Source: Tridacna crocea
Taxonomy: Eukaryota; Mollusca; Bivalvia; Cardiida; Cardiidae
Reading direction: 5' to 3'
Length of the DNA stretch: 64,000 bases
Assembly: GCA_943736015.1 (NCBI GenBank)
Contig: OX031070.1
Location: forward strand, 44,168,173 to 44,232,172
The notes under the pieces were generated by a model. It saw only the letters and a program-made list of their open reading frames with translations. It was not told the DNA's origin and made no database searches. Position 1 is the stretch's first letter; every line of letters begins with the position of its first letter. Both the position numbers and the translations under genes were made by a program. Positions 45,415 through 56,900 of this stretch are shown here, one piece after another.

Positions 45415-45770
45415 AAACCCCCCCCCAAACATTCTATTTATTTCATGCTTTTAATCCTTTCTGGGATGAGCTTTATCAAAACCCAGTACAGTTCTTTTCC
45501 GTTATTCCCCGTGGCGTACCCCTCCCGCATAGCAACGCATTACAACATTACGTCAAGCGCGGGAAATGTAAGTTATATGACGTCACATGTCCCATCTGGT
45601 TGTTAGGCACACGCAATTTACCTAGGCAACAAGAACGTGAAGATCGGTATTTTCACTGGTTGTACCAGTGTAAGATCGAAAAATATTTTCACTGCTATTA
45701 ATTTTCTCGATATCCTATAGGAAAGCATGAAATACAATTATATTTTTTACCTCTTCTAACATCGTAAGGG

Positions 45771-45994
45771 TTAATCCCATAGCTGCCCTCAAAATATTAC
45801 ATTTTTCCAAATCGAAAGTATTTGTTGACTAGAAAACAAATGTGTATCAAAAAATGCAGTTTACCTTTGAATAAACTGAAATTATTTTGGGAAAAGGAGA
45901 AAATGCTGGTTACCAGGATTTTCTCCTTTTCCAACAATGTTTTCAGAAGCATTCTTCATAAGGTTCATTTAAATGCGTGATTGCTTTGGTAAAG
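45771..45994 (+). mobile_element. Palindrome-core MITE, diverged
   Basis: Recognisable core with TTA loop and GGGAAAAGGAGAAAATGC. The flanks are diverged and the right TTAA is lost. Confidence 0.65.
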
Positions 45995-47805
45995 TCCAGA
46001 TGAAAATTTATAAAAGATTTTATCTTGATTTGTCTGAGAAATCTGATAAGAAGGCACTTACGGGTAAGGTTATGTCTTCAAACATCCAATTTCTCTTTCT
46101 CCGGACAATTATGAATTACGCATTAGTTTTTTTTTTGCGACAAATTTTTGCTTACTTTCCATACGTGAAAATCTCGGTCGCTCATATCCCGTTCATTGGA
46201 ACTTACATCGGCTTCGATCTCTTGGTTTTAAGTCACCTACCGACTTCCCGGAGAGCACTAATACTAGTATTAGTCACTTGCCTATGTTTGCCCGTTTGCA
46301 CGCCCATCCATGCGTCAGTTCTTCACATTTTCCAGTTAGTCCCATTTATAGAGATTCTTCTACAGTCCTAGGCTTTGACCAGATGAATTTAAGGCTTCTT
46401 TCATCCCCACAATATTTTCCATACTTTTAAATGGTATGATTCAAGTCTATATGTATTATGTCACATACTTTGCTAATTTGGCCTTTACAGGCCTTCATAA
46501 ATGACGATTTTGACAAAAACACTAAATCTATACAATGCGAATTGGTACGTGTCTTTCTACAAAGTAACAGAGTGAACAAGGTGTCGTTGATAAGGGACAT
46601 GACGATTTTGCTCATGAAAATATGTAAATTAAGTGACCGATGCAAATTAAGCTCATATCACTTATTCTTACACCGCTGGAACATTCCGAATAAATCTAAA
46701 TACGCATGTAGATCTTCCTGGGTAACTTGTAGCGAATACCAGCTACGATGGAGTTACTTCTGTAATTGACTGTTTGATCAATGCTGAAAATCAAAGCGTT
46801 CAGAAAGCTGAAATGGCATTTGTCGAGGAAGCCGTTGTTTGGAATCAATAATTTGAAAGAAAAGGAGAAATAAATTCATGTATTGGCTTGAAAGTCAAAC
46901 GACTAAGCAAATGAATACCTTTTTGGTTGAAGGAAGAGTACTCATGACACTGTAAGGGCTGTTTGTGTATTTGTGGTCTCCCTTTGAACATTAGGAGTAA
47001 TCTGGAGTAATGTCCCCTGACAGTACGATATATGATGGATAGAGAGAGAAACCCCTTGAATATATCGAATGAAATTATTTTTGTTCTTGAAAACTATAAT
47101 TTTTGTAGTATCTTTGGCTGTTAACATTTTATTCCCAACACTACAAGCATTTAATTTGATTTATAAATATTCATGCCCAATCAAATGGAGTGGCTAACAA
47201 CCATGGCATGAACAAGTAATGGAGCGAACTGGTTGTGGAACGAAAAAGCCCAGGACCAAGTAATCGGCAGACAAATTTTGTATCACTGCACCAATAGAAG
47301 TCTACAATCGAGTTAAGCTATTTTCAATCAAAAATTAGTATTTTCACGATCGATGGCCTCACCCAGAGTTTTTTAACATGCCATTTCCTATAAAACATCT
47401 AAGTGCTACCGAAAAACTCATTTTCCTGAGAAAAAAATGAGTTTAATTGGGTTAATTTCCCTCGGCTTTGCACAAATACGATACACAATATTGAAATTAT
47501 CGACCAATATCACAAAAATGTAACGATTGCTATCTGCAAGGAAAACGAATACGTCACTTCTAATGTAACTTTGTCCGTGCTCTTTCTTTTTCCTTTTTCT
47601 TTGTCTATCTAATTGATCTCTCTGTTTAAAGATATGTTTCTCTGGTTTCTCCTTATTTCAAGTATGTATAGTTGGAAAAGCATCTAAATCGAATTTCTTG
47701 GCATGTGACCTTTCAATTTTTGGTTTTTGTTCAGAAAGTGATAAATGAGGTTATTTCAGCTTAATTTTTTGGCCGCATTTGCTGAAAAAAAAAAGGAGAT
47801 TGGCC
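45995..47805. other. Intergenic, no gene recognised
   Basis: AT-rich sequence between the SLC6 and TYW1 genes. The 132-codon ORF at 45973-46371 (+) starts inside a MITE end, is hydrophobic, and resembles no family I know; I do not annotate it as a gene. Confidence 0.5.
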
Positions 47806-48008
47806 TATCCAATAACCAAACAATCCAGAGATTTAATGATCCCCAAGAATTTTGAAAACAGTCACGGTGGGAAAGGATAAAATGCTTGTAAGAAGAACTT
47901 TTTCGTTTTCCTTCACTATTTTCTGCATCTTTATGAGCATTTGAGTCACATTTTATAATTCTACAAATGCTTCAATTTAGGCAAGCAAGTCGTGTGTCAG
48001 GGAATTAA
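47806..48008 (-). mobile_element. Highly degenerate palindrome-core MITE
   Basis: Remnants of GGGAAAGGATAAAATGC, CTTTTTCGTTTTCC and CTACAAATGCTTCAATTT in the expected order. Confidence 0.5.
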
Positions 48009-48020
48009 ACTGTTCCAGAA

Positions 48021-48510
48021 CTTAACCCTTTACCAGACGACAAAATTTAAACCTTGTTCAATTTGAAGGCATTTGCAGACCACAAAATAAATCATGCTTT
48101 AACCCTTTACTGCATAGATACTAATTTCTATGCATTGCTTGTAGGAGCCTTTGGAAAACACTGTGGCAAAAGGTGAAATTGCTTGTCACGAGCAATTTCA
48201 CCTTTTGCCACAATGTTTTCTACACTATCAAAAGGTGTCATATACACACAAGAAACGGCTTCATCCTTGCTGTTTTTAGGCTCAATTAGAGATACCGTAG
48301 AAATGTCTTATGAGGTAAAGGGCTAAGTACGAAATTTGTCATTTATAGGGTAGAAAACATTGTGAGAAAAAGGAGAAGACGCCGGTTACCATTATTTTTT
48401 CAATTCAAATGCTGGTTTCCAGTATTTTTCCTTTCCCAACATTATTGTCAATAGTTTTCTACCAGGGAGTCACGAAAACTCAGGATTGTGTGGTGCAGGT
48501 CTATTCTACG
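48021..48510 (+). mobile_element. Type A MITE interrupted by a type B MITE
   Basis: Left part 48023-48098 (TTAACCCTTTACCAGACGAC through GACCACAAAATAAA), right part 48327-48510 (GGGTAGAAAACATTGTGAG onward). The type B copy sits between the two. The right part is itself diverged. Confidence 0.75.
48099..48326 (-). mobile_element. Palindrome-core TTAA MITE, type B, nested
   Basis: Complete type B copy (left TTAA, right CTAA) lying inside the older type A copy. Paired core with GGTGAAATTGC and GCAATTTCACC. Confidence 0.85.
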
Positions 48511-48530
48511 TAAAAGTCGCCATTTGGCCC

Positions 48531-48755
48531 ACAACACGCGAAAAGGGCATTTGGATATTTGCCTAAAATGTCGTCTCGAGACAACCGGAGACGGCACTTT
48601 CCGTTTTTATGTCATTTTCTTTTTTACGAAAGTCTAATGTAGCACAAAGTCTAATTTAGTCGTCAAGTGCCGTCTCGGATTAGTCTGCGCAGGCTGATCC
48701 AGCACGGCACTTCACGCAGATGTCCAAATGTCCTTTTTCGCGTGTTGCAAGCCAC
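48531..48755. mobile_element. GC-rich dyad MITE
   Basis: Begins CAACACGCGAAAAGGGCATT and ends CCTTTTTCGCGTGTTG. The inner dyads are partly deleted. Relative of 15150-15398. Confidence 0.7.
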
Positions 48756-49013
48756 TCAAAAGTCTACTTTAGTAAAAAGATGAAATTTGTATAGAAAACA
48801 GAAATCGATTTATCAAAATAAAAACTGAATACTATAAACATTCATAGCGATCATAATTCAGTACTTCTTGAAACGACAGATAACGGTTCTTAGCTTATCG
48901 GCCTGAACGTTCGGGAGGTGTCAGAATAAGCTGATATTTCGTCTGCAATGTTTTCAGTAATTTATCATAATTAAGATCTATCATCGCTGAACCTTCTCTA
49001 CTGCACATCAGTC

Positions 49014-49120
49014 TCCAACTCTTTGGCACACGAGGATATTTTGGACTGGTCCGAATTTGCCTTTGAAAGAAGAGAAATCACTGTGAAAAAAAGGAGAAAA
49101 TGCTGGTTACTTAATTCGTT
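49014..49120 (+). mobile_element. Left half of a palindrome-core MITE
   Basis: From TTTGGCACACGAGGATATTTTGG through GGAGAAAATGCTGGTTAC; the right half is missing. Confidence 0.55.
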
Positions 49121-49199
49121 GAGTTAGTTGTCTTATCTATCTTTTCTTTCTCGGAGATAGAGACAGACAGAAACATAAGCGGTCTTACCAATCCTTTCT

Positions 49200-49236
49200 T
49201 TAAAATTCTCGTAGACTGGGGGAGAGATAGATAGAT

Positions 49237-49267
<31 letters not shown>

Positions 49268-49440
49268 CATACACACACATACAGACAGACAGAGGCAGAG
49301 ACGATCCAGATGATTTAAGTCCTTGTACATGTATGATCTGTTAGTTGTCCTACCTGTATTTTCTTCCTCAGAGAGAGAGAGAAAGAAAGAGACAGACAGA
49401 CAAACGAACAGACAGACAAGCAGACAAACAGACGGTTCTT
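49200..49440. repeat. (GA)n/(CAGA)n microsatellite tract
   Basis: GATAGATAGATAGAGAGAGA followed by GACAGA and CAGACAGACAGA stretches, in two blocks around a short unique segment. Overlapping Cys/Ser/Leu-rich ORFs are artefacts. Confidence 0.85.
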
Positions 49441-49712
49441 TTATAATGAAACTAATAGCTTTCACAAGAATTTGACAAAAGGATAAGTCTGCTTTTCAAG
49501 TTTTCAAGTTTTAGGGGTGTCATACTAAAGTAAAGTCCGCCGATGCAATGACACGGGGGTTCTTTCATGGTTGACATTTAGATCTAGCCAAATCCGTTTC
49601 ACATGGATGTCATCACGTCAACCGTAGTCTAACAAGTTTGTCTAATTTTTCGATCTATTTCTGTCATCAAAAGACACAGGGCCAATAATAAGGTGATTTA
49701 GATAGCTCTCTT

Positions 49713-49943
49713 GGCATAATACCGTAAAACGCCCCTCTATAAATCGCGAAAACCCATGAAAATCAAAATTATGTGTCAAAAAATTGCAACTGGTTTATGG
49801 GTTCATTTCGTAAACATCAAATACAATAATTTTCAACGGAATGAAGCTGAAAATTTCATTAAATTTCTTCTTTTAAGTCAAAAAAACAATACCACATGTA
49901 AGCATTGACTGTATAGCAGAGGGGCGTTTTACGGTATTATGCC
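49713..49943. mobile_element. hAT-like MITE with intact 8-bp target duplication
   Basis: Inverted ends GGCATAATACCGTAAAACG and its complement (about 27 bp including CCCCTCT). The element is bracketed by identical GCTCTCTT at 49705-49712 and 49944-49951. An 8-bp duplication is the hAT hallmark. 231 bp long, non-coding. The perfect duplication suggests a recent insertion. Confidence 0.88.
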
Positions 49944-49979
49944 GCTCTCTTCATCTGTAATATTCTTGATAAATCTAAA

Positions 49980-50090
49980 AGCTTGACATGTTCTGGTTTA
50001 AGAAGATTCGGACCCAAGAAGATTCGGCAATAATCAAAAGCAAAAAGTGAGAGGATTCAAGCCCAAGAAGATTCGGCCCAAATTTTAGAT
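49980..50090 (+). repeat. AAGAAGATTCGG short tandem cluster
   Basis: Three or four interspersed copies of AAGAAGATTCGG(C/A)CC within about 100 bp. Function unknown. Confidence 0.5.
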
Positions 50091-50942
50091 TATGTTCACT
50101 GTGTTTTTATTGTTTTTTTCACTTATTATTTCATAATATTCGAAGTTTTGCCTTCAAAGAATATCTAACTTAAAAGTAGATACACTGAATTGCCCATCAC
50201 GGCATCAGGATAGCAGCCAAGGTTCTACCTTCAGTCTGAAGGTCTGCTCGGATGCTATTTTTATTTCTGGTTTTCGCAGACCTTCAAAGCAACATTCATT
50301 TAAAGTATCTGGAATTAATATGATTTTACCCACATTTGTTTGAATGGCTCCATGTGACAAAATTTCCAATGACAGCTCGTAAAATGGGCATGGATCGTTA
50401 GATAAATGATTGAACTTTAACATTACATAAACTTTGCTGCAAAATACCAATTAAATTAATGAAAATTTACCTTTTTCTCAACGTAAGTAAAATCAGGGTA
50501 ATTTGTAAACAACTAACACGGCGACTTCCATTAAGCAGGCATGTGCACACAACGGAATTTGAATTATGTACAGTCTTGTTCTTTAACCCAAAAAACCATT
50601 TTTGCACAGAATGCTTGTTAAATTCGCAGCTGAACCCTCCAGTAGCGCGTCAGAGATACTGCGATTTCTGCACATGCATTGATGATATCACGATATTTTG
50701 ATTTCTGGTGAAGTAGGTTAACGGTTATTTACATAGGAAAAGTAGAGATTTGCACAAAGGTAAGATTTAGATATTTACTAACATCAGGTTTGTTTTTTTT
50801 TGTAAAGATTAATCATATATCTAACGATCCATGTGCATTTTATTAAAAGTATGCCAAAGTCTGTAAAGTCTGATGTAGTCGGACATAAATGTATGTACCA
50901 GATGTATATGTATATCTGTCTTTTCTTTAATATTTCAGAACC
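50091..50942. other. TYW1 5' flank
   Basis: No gene recognised. A splice acceptor (TTTCTTTAATATTTCAG, ending 50938) lies four bases before the TYW1 ATG, so an untranslated first exon probably lies somewhere upstream; I cannot place it. Confidence 0.4.
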
Positions 50943-53900
50943 ATGATTGAACAAGTGTTTATATGGCTATTTGGTGGAAGTCTGCAAATACCAGTATGGT
51001 CCATTTTGATAGCATCTGTCATATTGGTGTGGTTTATGTGGGAAAGAAAAAGAGCAACAGATGTGAAAGTAAGTATGCTTCATAACAGTCTACCACAAAA
51101 TCCCAACATTTTATGACACTGTTGAATGCACCGTCAGAAAACAACTGTGTGTTTGGTTATGTCTGATATTTATCTTTTGCTGAAGAGAGTATTCAACCCT
51201 TTGCCAATGGTAATGAGTTAAATCTTTTTCAAACGACAGAAATTTGGACTGGACCAAATTGAATGCATTAGCAGATGACAAATTTGATACTGCTAAATTG
51301 TTGAGTTTTGTCTTAGGGTAGGAAGCATTATTGGTAAAGGAGAAAATTCTGGTTAGAAAACAATCTAGGGTTTTAATAATGCCAAAATAAAAGGCTTTTG
51401 AAACATTGTTGGGAAAGGAGAAAATTATAGTAACCACCATTTTCTGTATTTCTTACAATGTATGGTTCTGTTTCACTGTTTACTTTCATTATTCCAATTT
51501 GATGTCTGCACATATTTCTATGTGGACAAGTTGAAACTTTTGTTGTCGGGTAAAGAGTTGATGTATGGTACAAAGAGCTAAAACTTTATGTTCTATTTAT
51601 AGATTTCTAAGGATGCTAATGTGCCTGGTGAACAAAAAAGTGAGATAACAGAAACTGTGTCAACAACAGACAAAAGCAAGAAAGCCTTTGACGTAGACAA
51701 ATTTGTTCGCAGAAAGTTGAAGATATTTTTTGGAACACAAACTGGAAAAGCCAGGGTATGTACTTTGTTCTGTATAATTTGTTTGTTATGATTGTGTTGT
51801 CTCTTTACCGCATAATCCGGACTTATAATGACCCTGAGATAGAAAGCCTTTGAAAACATTATGAGAAAAGGAGAAAATGCTGGTAACCAGCATTTTCTCC
51901 TTTTCCCACACTGTTTTCTACCCTTTCCAAATTAAATGTCAATTTTTGTTTCACATTTATTATGCCATCTGCAAATGCTTTCAATTTGGACTAGTTCAAA
52001 GTTTTGTTGTTTGGTAAAGAGTCAAATGCCCCATTTTCAACATTATTTCTGTTATATTGAGGCAACCATTACACCTATATATGTTTTCCTGGGTTTTCTG
52101 TTACCAGTACTTCACGCATATTCCTTTCAAGCTTCTTGCAGCTTTCCCACATTACATTCACTTTAACAATGGTCAGCAGTAAGAGAGGAATGAATTCTGT
52201 CACAATGGCTGTTCATCAACCCTCAGAAAGAAATCAGCTTAGCTGTGGGATTTGAACCAGCAACCAGCTGCAGCAGTTTCAGTTTGGACAGTTCTAAAAC
52301 TCTGTAGTGTGATGAACAGTTAACCCGTTACCACACAGCAAAATTTTAGACCTATCCAAATTGAAACCATAAAATGATTTGCAGACAACAATTTCAGAGT
52401 GGCTCAAATGGTGCAATTTTGCATTGATAGGGTAGAAAACTAGCATTTTCTCCTTTTCCGACAATGTTTTCGAAAGGCTTCTTCCTCCGGGGTGTTTAAA
52501 GTCGTCATTCACATTGTGTGGTAAAGGGTTAAGCCTAAATTATGGATGGTAATTTTCGGTTTTTATTTCAGAGTTTTGCTAGGATATTGAATGATGAAGT
52601 CATAAAGAAAGGTTATACAGTTGATGTTGTTGACTTGAAGAATTATGATCCTGAAGATCAACTTAGTGAAGAGGTAAGCTTCGTATGCACAGTACTGTTT
52701 CCCTTTATACAGTAGACTGTTTGCAGAAGATGTACATGTAAATGGTACTTTTACTCTTTCCCACACAATCCCGACTTTCAACGACCCTGAGAAAGAAAGA
52801 AGCCTTTTTAAAAAATTGTGGGAAAAGGAGAAAATGCTGGTAACCAGCATTTTCTCCTTTACCCACAAAGTTTTCTACCCTTCCAAAATCTGAATTACAA
52901 CTTTTGAATCACATTTATGTCGTCATCTGTAAATGCTTTCAATTTTGACCACTCTGAAATTTTCTCCTGTGGTAAAGAGTTAGATGTGACTTGATAAATA
53001 GGGAACTCTCAGGGACTCAAAGCATTGAATTTAGATACTGTTTACCAGACAAGACAAGGTTTTTATTACCACATAATCCTCATTCCTGTGTTTTACACAC
53101 TCAGAAAGAGAAGGCATTTAAAAACATTGTGGAATAAGACAAAATGCTGATAACCAACAATTTATCATTTCCTTTCAATTTGAGCAAGGAGAAATGCTAT
53201 TTTTTTTTCAGGGTTATGAAATCTTGGATTATGTGGTAAATGCAATTCAAAAGATTGAATTTGTCTTTGATAGGGTTAAAAACATCTATAATTTTGCTGT
53301 ACAAATTGCTTTTTACCCTTTCCCAAACAATAACATGTGGCAGCCATAGATGGTAGGATAGAAAATATTTTGGGAAAAGGAGAAAATGCCAGCATTTTCT
53401 CCTTTTCCCACAATATTTTCAAAGAGCCGTGTTACTCAAGGTGGTTAAAAGTTTGGATTGTCTGTTAAAGGGTTTAATTTGGAAAAAAAAATAAATGTGT
53501 GATTTGTAGGGAGACGACACACTGTGTGTATTTATTATATCGACATACGAAGATGGTACCCCACCTGAGAGTGCAGCCTGGTTCTGTAAATGGTTGGAGG
53601 AGACTTCCACAGATTTTAGAGTGGAGAAAACACTGCTGAACAATCTACAGTATTGTGTGTTTGGACTGGGAAACTCTGAGTATCAGGAGAATTATAATGT
53701 TGTATGTATTGGTTGACTCCATTGCAGTGTATTTCATGATTATATTTGAGACATGGTCTGAAAGATGGGGGGGTTTAACTCATTACCAAACGACAAAATT
53801 TTAGGCTTGTCCAAATCGAAACCATTTGCGTACAACAAGATAAAAATGACTGAAAATTTGAACTTTTGTGAAGGGAAGAAAACATTGTGGGAAAAGGAGA

Positions 53901-56900
53901 AAATGCTGCTTACCAGCATTTTCTCCTTTTCCCACAATGTTTTCCAAAGACTTCTTTCTCAGGGTCGTCAAAAGTAGGGATTGTGTTGTAATGGATCAAT
54001 GCATCTGAGAGATCCATTTTACGAAGCAAGATATCACATAATTATGGGTCTGTGAAATGAATTTTGTTATACAACCAACTTAATCATGAGGTAGTCTGGT
54101 ACCTGGACTTACAGAAAAATTACCTAGAGTAAAATGTTATGATTCCTGTCAGTCTTGGCAGAATATGCGGGCTGACACGAGTTGATACTTTTTGCATGTG
54201 TATTTCTACAGAGCATGGCTCCTTTTCAATAATTATGAATGCTCTCATAAATTCATCAAAATAAAGCCATCAGTGTTCCTTTTTTAAAATAAAAAAGGAA
54301 AATGCTATGGTATTCAAATGCACAAATATGTCATCATGAGCCAAAGCCTTATCAAAATGTGCCTTTTAGTTATTAGCAAGCATTAAGTGCTTAAGCACAA
54401 ATAAAGGCAAGAAATTCCATGGAAAGCATTCAGAAAAGTGGGTCACCCTTAGTGCTTTTTAGATGTACTTTTTGTTAAGTTGAGTTAAGTGTGATTCGCT
54501 GTAAGAACAAGACATATTTATAATACATTTACATTTGAAACTATGAGTAGTTTAACACCACTGGACCACTAAATTTAAGATGGGCTTTATAATTTATAGT
54601 GGAAATTGTTAAACAAGACAGGGTACCACTTAATTCCTTACCAAACGACAAACTTTTGGACTGGACCAAACTCAAAGCATCTGCAGACAATAAATTAAAT
54701 CTTGTTACTGCATTGATTTGTGACTTTGATAGGGTACAAAATATTGTGGAAATAGGAGAAAATGCAGCATTTTCTCCTTTTACCTCAATGCTTTCTATAG
54801 GCTTTATTTGCAGGGCCATCAAAAGTCGGATTTTGTGGTAAAGAGTTCATCTAAATTTCTGAAAATGTTCAAATTGTAGTTTGTGGACAACAACTGAATT
54901 AAATAAGACGTTGAAACCTGTAATAGAAGGGGTGTAAAATATTGATGAAAAAAAAAAAAGCAGAAAATACTGTGATCAGGACAAAGTGTATTCTATAGCC
55001 TTCTACCTTAGGGTCATTAAAACTCGGGAGTTAAGTCTATGGCAAAATTTTGCATTGGTCCAATATTTTATGGTGCATGCAGATGACTAAATGACGCTTG
55101 AATAATGGAAAATTTTTCTTTGGAAGGAAAATGCTGGTTACCAGCTTTTCTGCTTTTCCCATGATGTTATTGAAAGCCTACTCCAATATCTTAAGGTCAT
55201 TGTAACTCCAGATTATGTGGTAAAAGCTTAATTAGAAGATCTGTAGGGATAACAATTTATTTGTAATTATTCTTCTTTCACATCTGACTAATAGTATATG
55301 TATTAACCCTTAACCACACAATCCCGACTTTAATGACCCTGTGAAAGAAGCCTATTGAAAACATTGTGGGAAAAGGAGAAAATGCTGGTAAACAGCATTT
55401 TCTCCTTTTCCCACAATGTTTTCTTCTATTCTAAAACAAACTTCAATTTTTGAGTCACGTTTATTTTGTCGTCTGCAAATGTTCTCAGTTTGGGCCAGGC
55501 TAAAATTTTGTTGTTTGGTAAAGAGTTAACTAAATATTGTTACAGGTCAGTAAGAGAATAGATAAATGGTTAGAAACTTTGTCAGCACGGAGGATCATGA
55601 CTGTTGGACAGGGAGATGAGGATGTTGTCAACAGTAGACATGGAGGTAGTGTAGTTCTCTATTGTCTGAAACCCTTTGATGCCGTTGGACACAAATCCCT
55701 TATCACACAATTCAAAATTTTAATTACCCTGAGGAAGAGGCATTTTGAAAACATAGTGAAGAAAGGAGAAAATCCTGGTAAACAGCATTTTTAGCTCACC
55801 TGAGCACGAATTGGTCAGAGTGAGCTATTGTGATCACTCATTGTCCGTCTGCACATCTGGCGTCCGCACATCCCTCTGTTCACATTTCTTTGTTTACACT
55901 CTAGCATCTAGAAATATCAACCAATCAGCACCAAACTTGGTCAAAGTATATATGACCATAAGATTTCGGATGAGTTCGATTTTGCTTTAGAAAACATGTG
56001 GGAAAAGGAGAAAATGCTGGTAACCAGCATTTTCTCCTTTTCCCACGATGTTTTCTACCCTTCACAGAACAAATTTCAAATTTTCAGTCACTTTTATTTT
56101 GTCGTCTGCAAATGCTTTCGATTTGGACAAGCCTAAAATATTGTCAACTGGTAATGAGTTGATTATTACAGGAATAGATGAAGACTTTAGAGCCTGGAGG
56201 AAGATATTTTGGCGGAAAGCTGGCCCTATACTGACTGGTAGAAAGACATTACTTTTAACAAGTCTAGGAACAAAAGATAAGTGTGAGGAAGGGGGAAAGT
56301 GTGGCAAGAAATGTAAAAGTAAGGAAGACGGCGGGAAATGTTCAAGTGAAGAGGAGGATAATGCAGAAGAGGAGGTAAGTTGATAACCTTTGTCCTTCTC
56401 CTTAACGTCATACCACACACCCCTCTGTTTTAACAACCTTGAGAAAGAATGCTTTTGAAAACACTGGGAAATGGTGAAAAAGCTGATAGCCGGCATTTCT
56501 TTCTTTTCCTGCAATGTTTTCAAAAGGCTTCTTTCTCAAGGTTGTCAAAAGTCGTGACAGTTCCACAGAATAGTTCTTGGAAGTTGTGGTGTCCGTGGTC
56601 GTGAGGTAGAGCATCCGCCTCGTAACCAAAAGGTCCCGAGTTTGATTCCCGCGAGAGAGTGTCAACTTTGGGATTTTTTATCAGCCCACACATTGCGCAC
56701 AAGTACTGGTGTAGTTCCCAGGAAGCAGAATCGAGAGAGATTAGTATAAGTTGTCAGAACTTGTTTCTCAATCGATGTAAAATAAATATGTTTAACCCTT
56801 TCCCAAACGACAAACGTTTTGACTTGACCAAATTGAAAGCAGACGACAAATCAGCTCTTGCTGAAAAGATTATTTCTGTCTATGATAGGATAGAAAACAT

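Noticed and set aside
45973..46371. 132-codon ORF as a membrane protein gene
   Set aside because: It starts inside an eroded MITE, has no family motif and no splice or promoter context.
49133..49465. Cys/Ser/Leu-rich ORF
   Set aside because: Translation of GA/CAGA microsatellites.
56588..56660. tRNA gene
   Set aside because: A and B boxes are present but the cloverleaf is not, and the same body follows in three copies: it is a SINE head.
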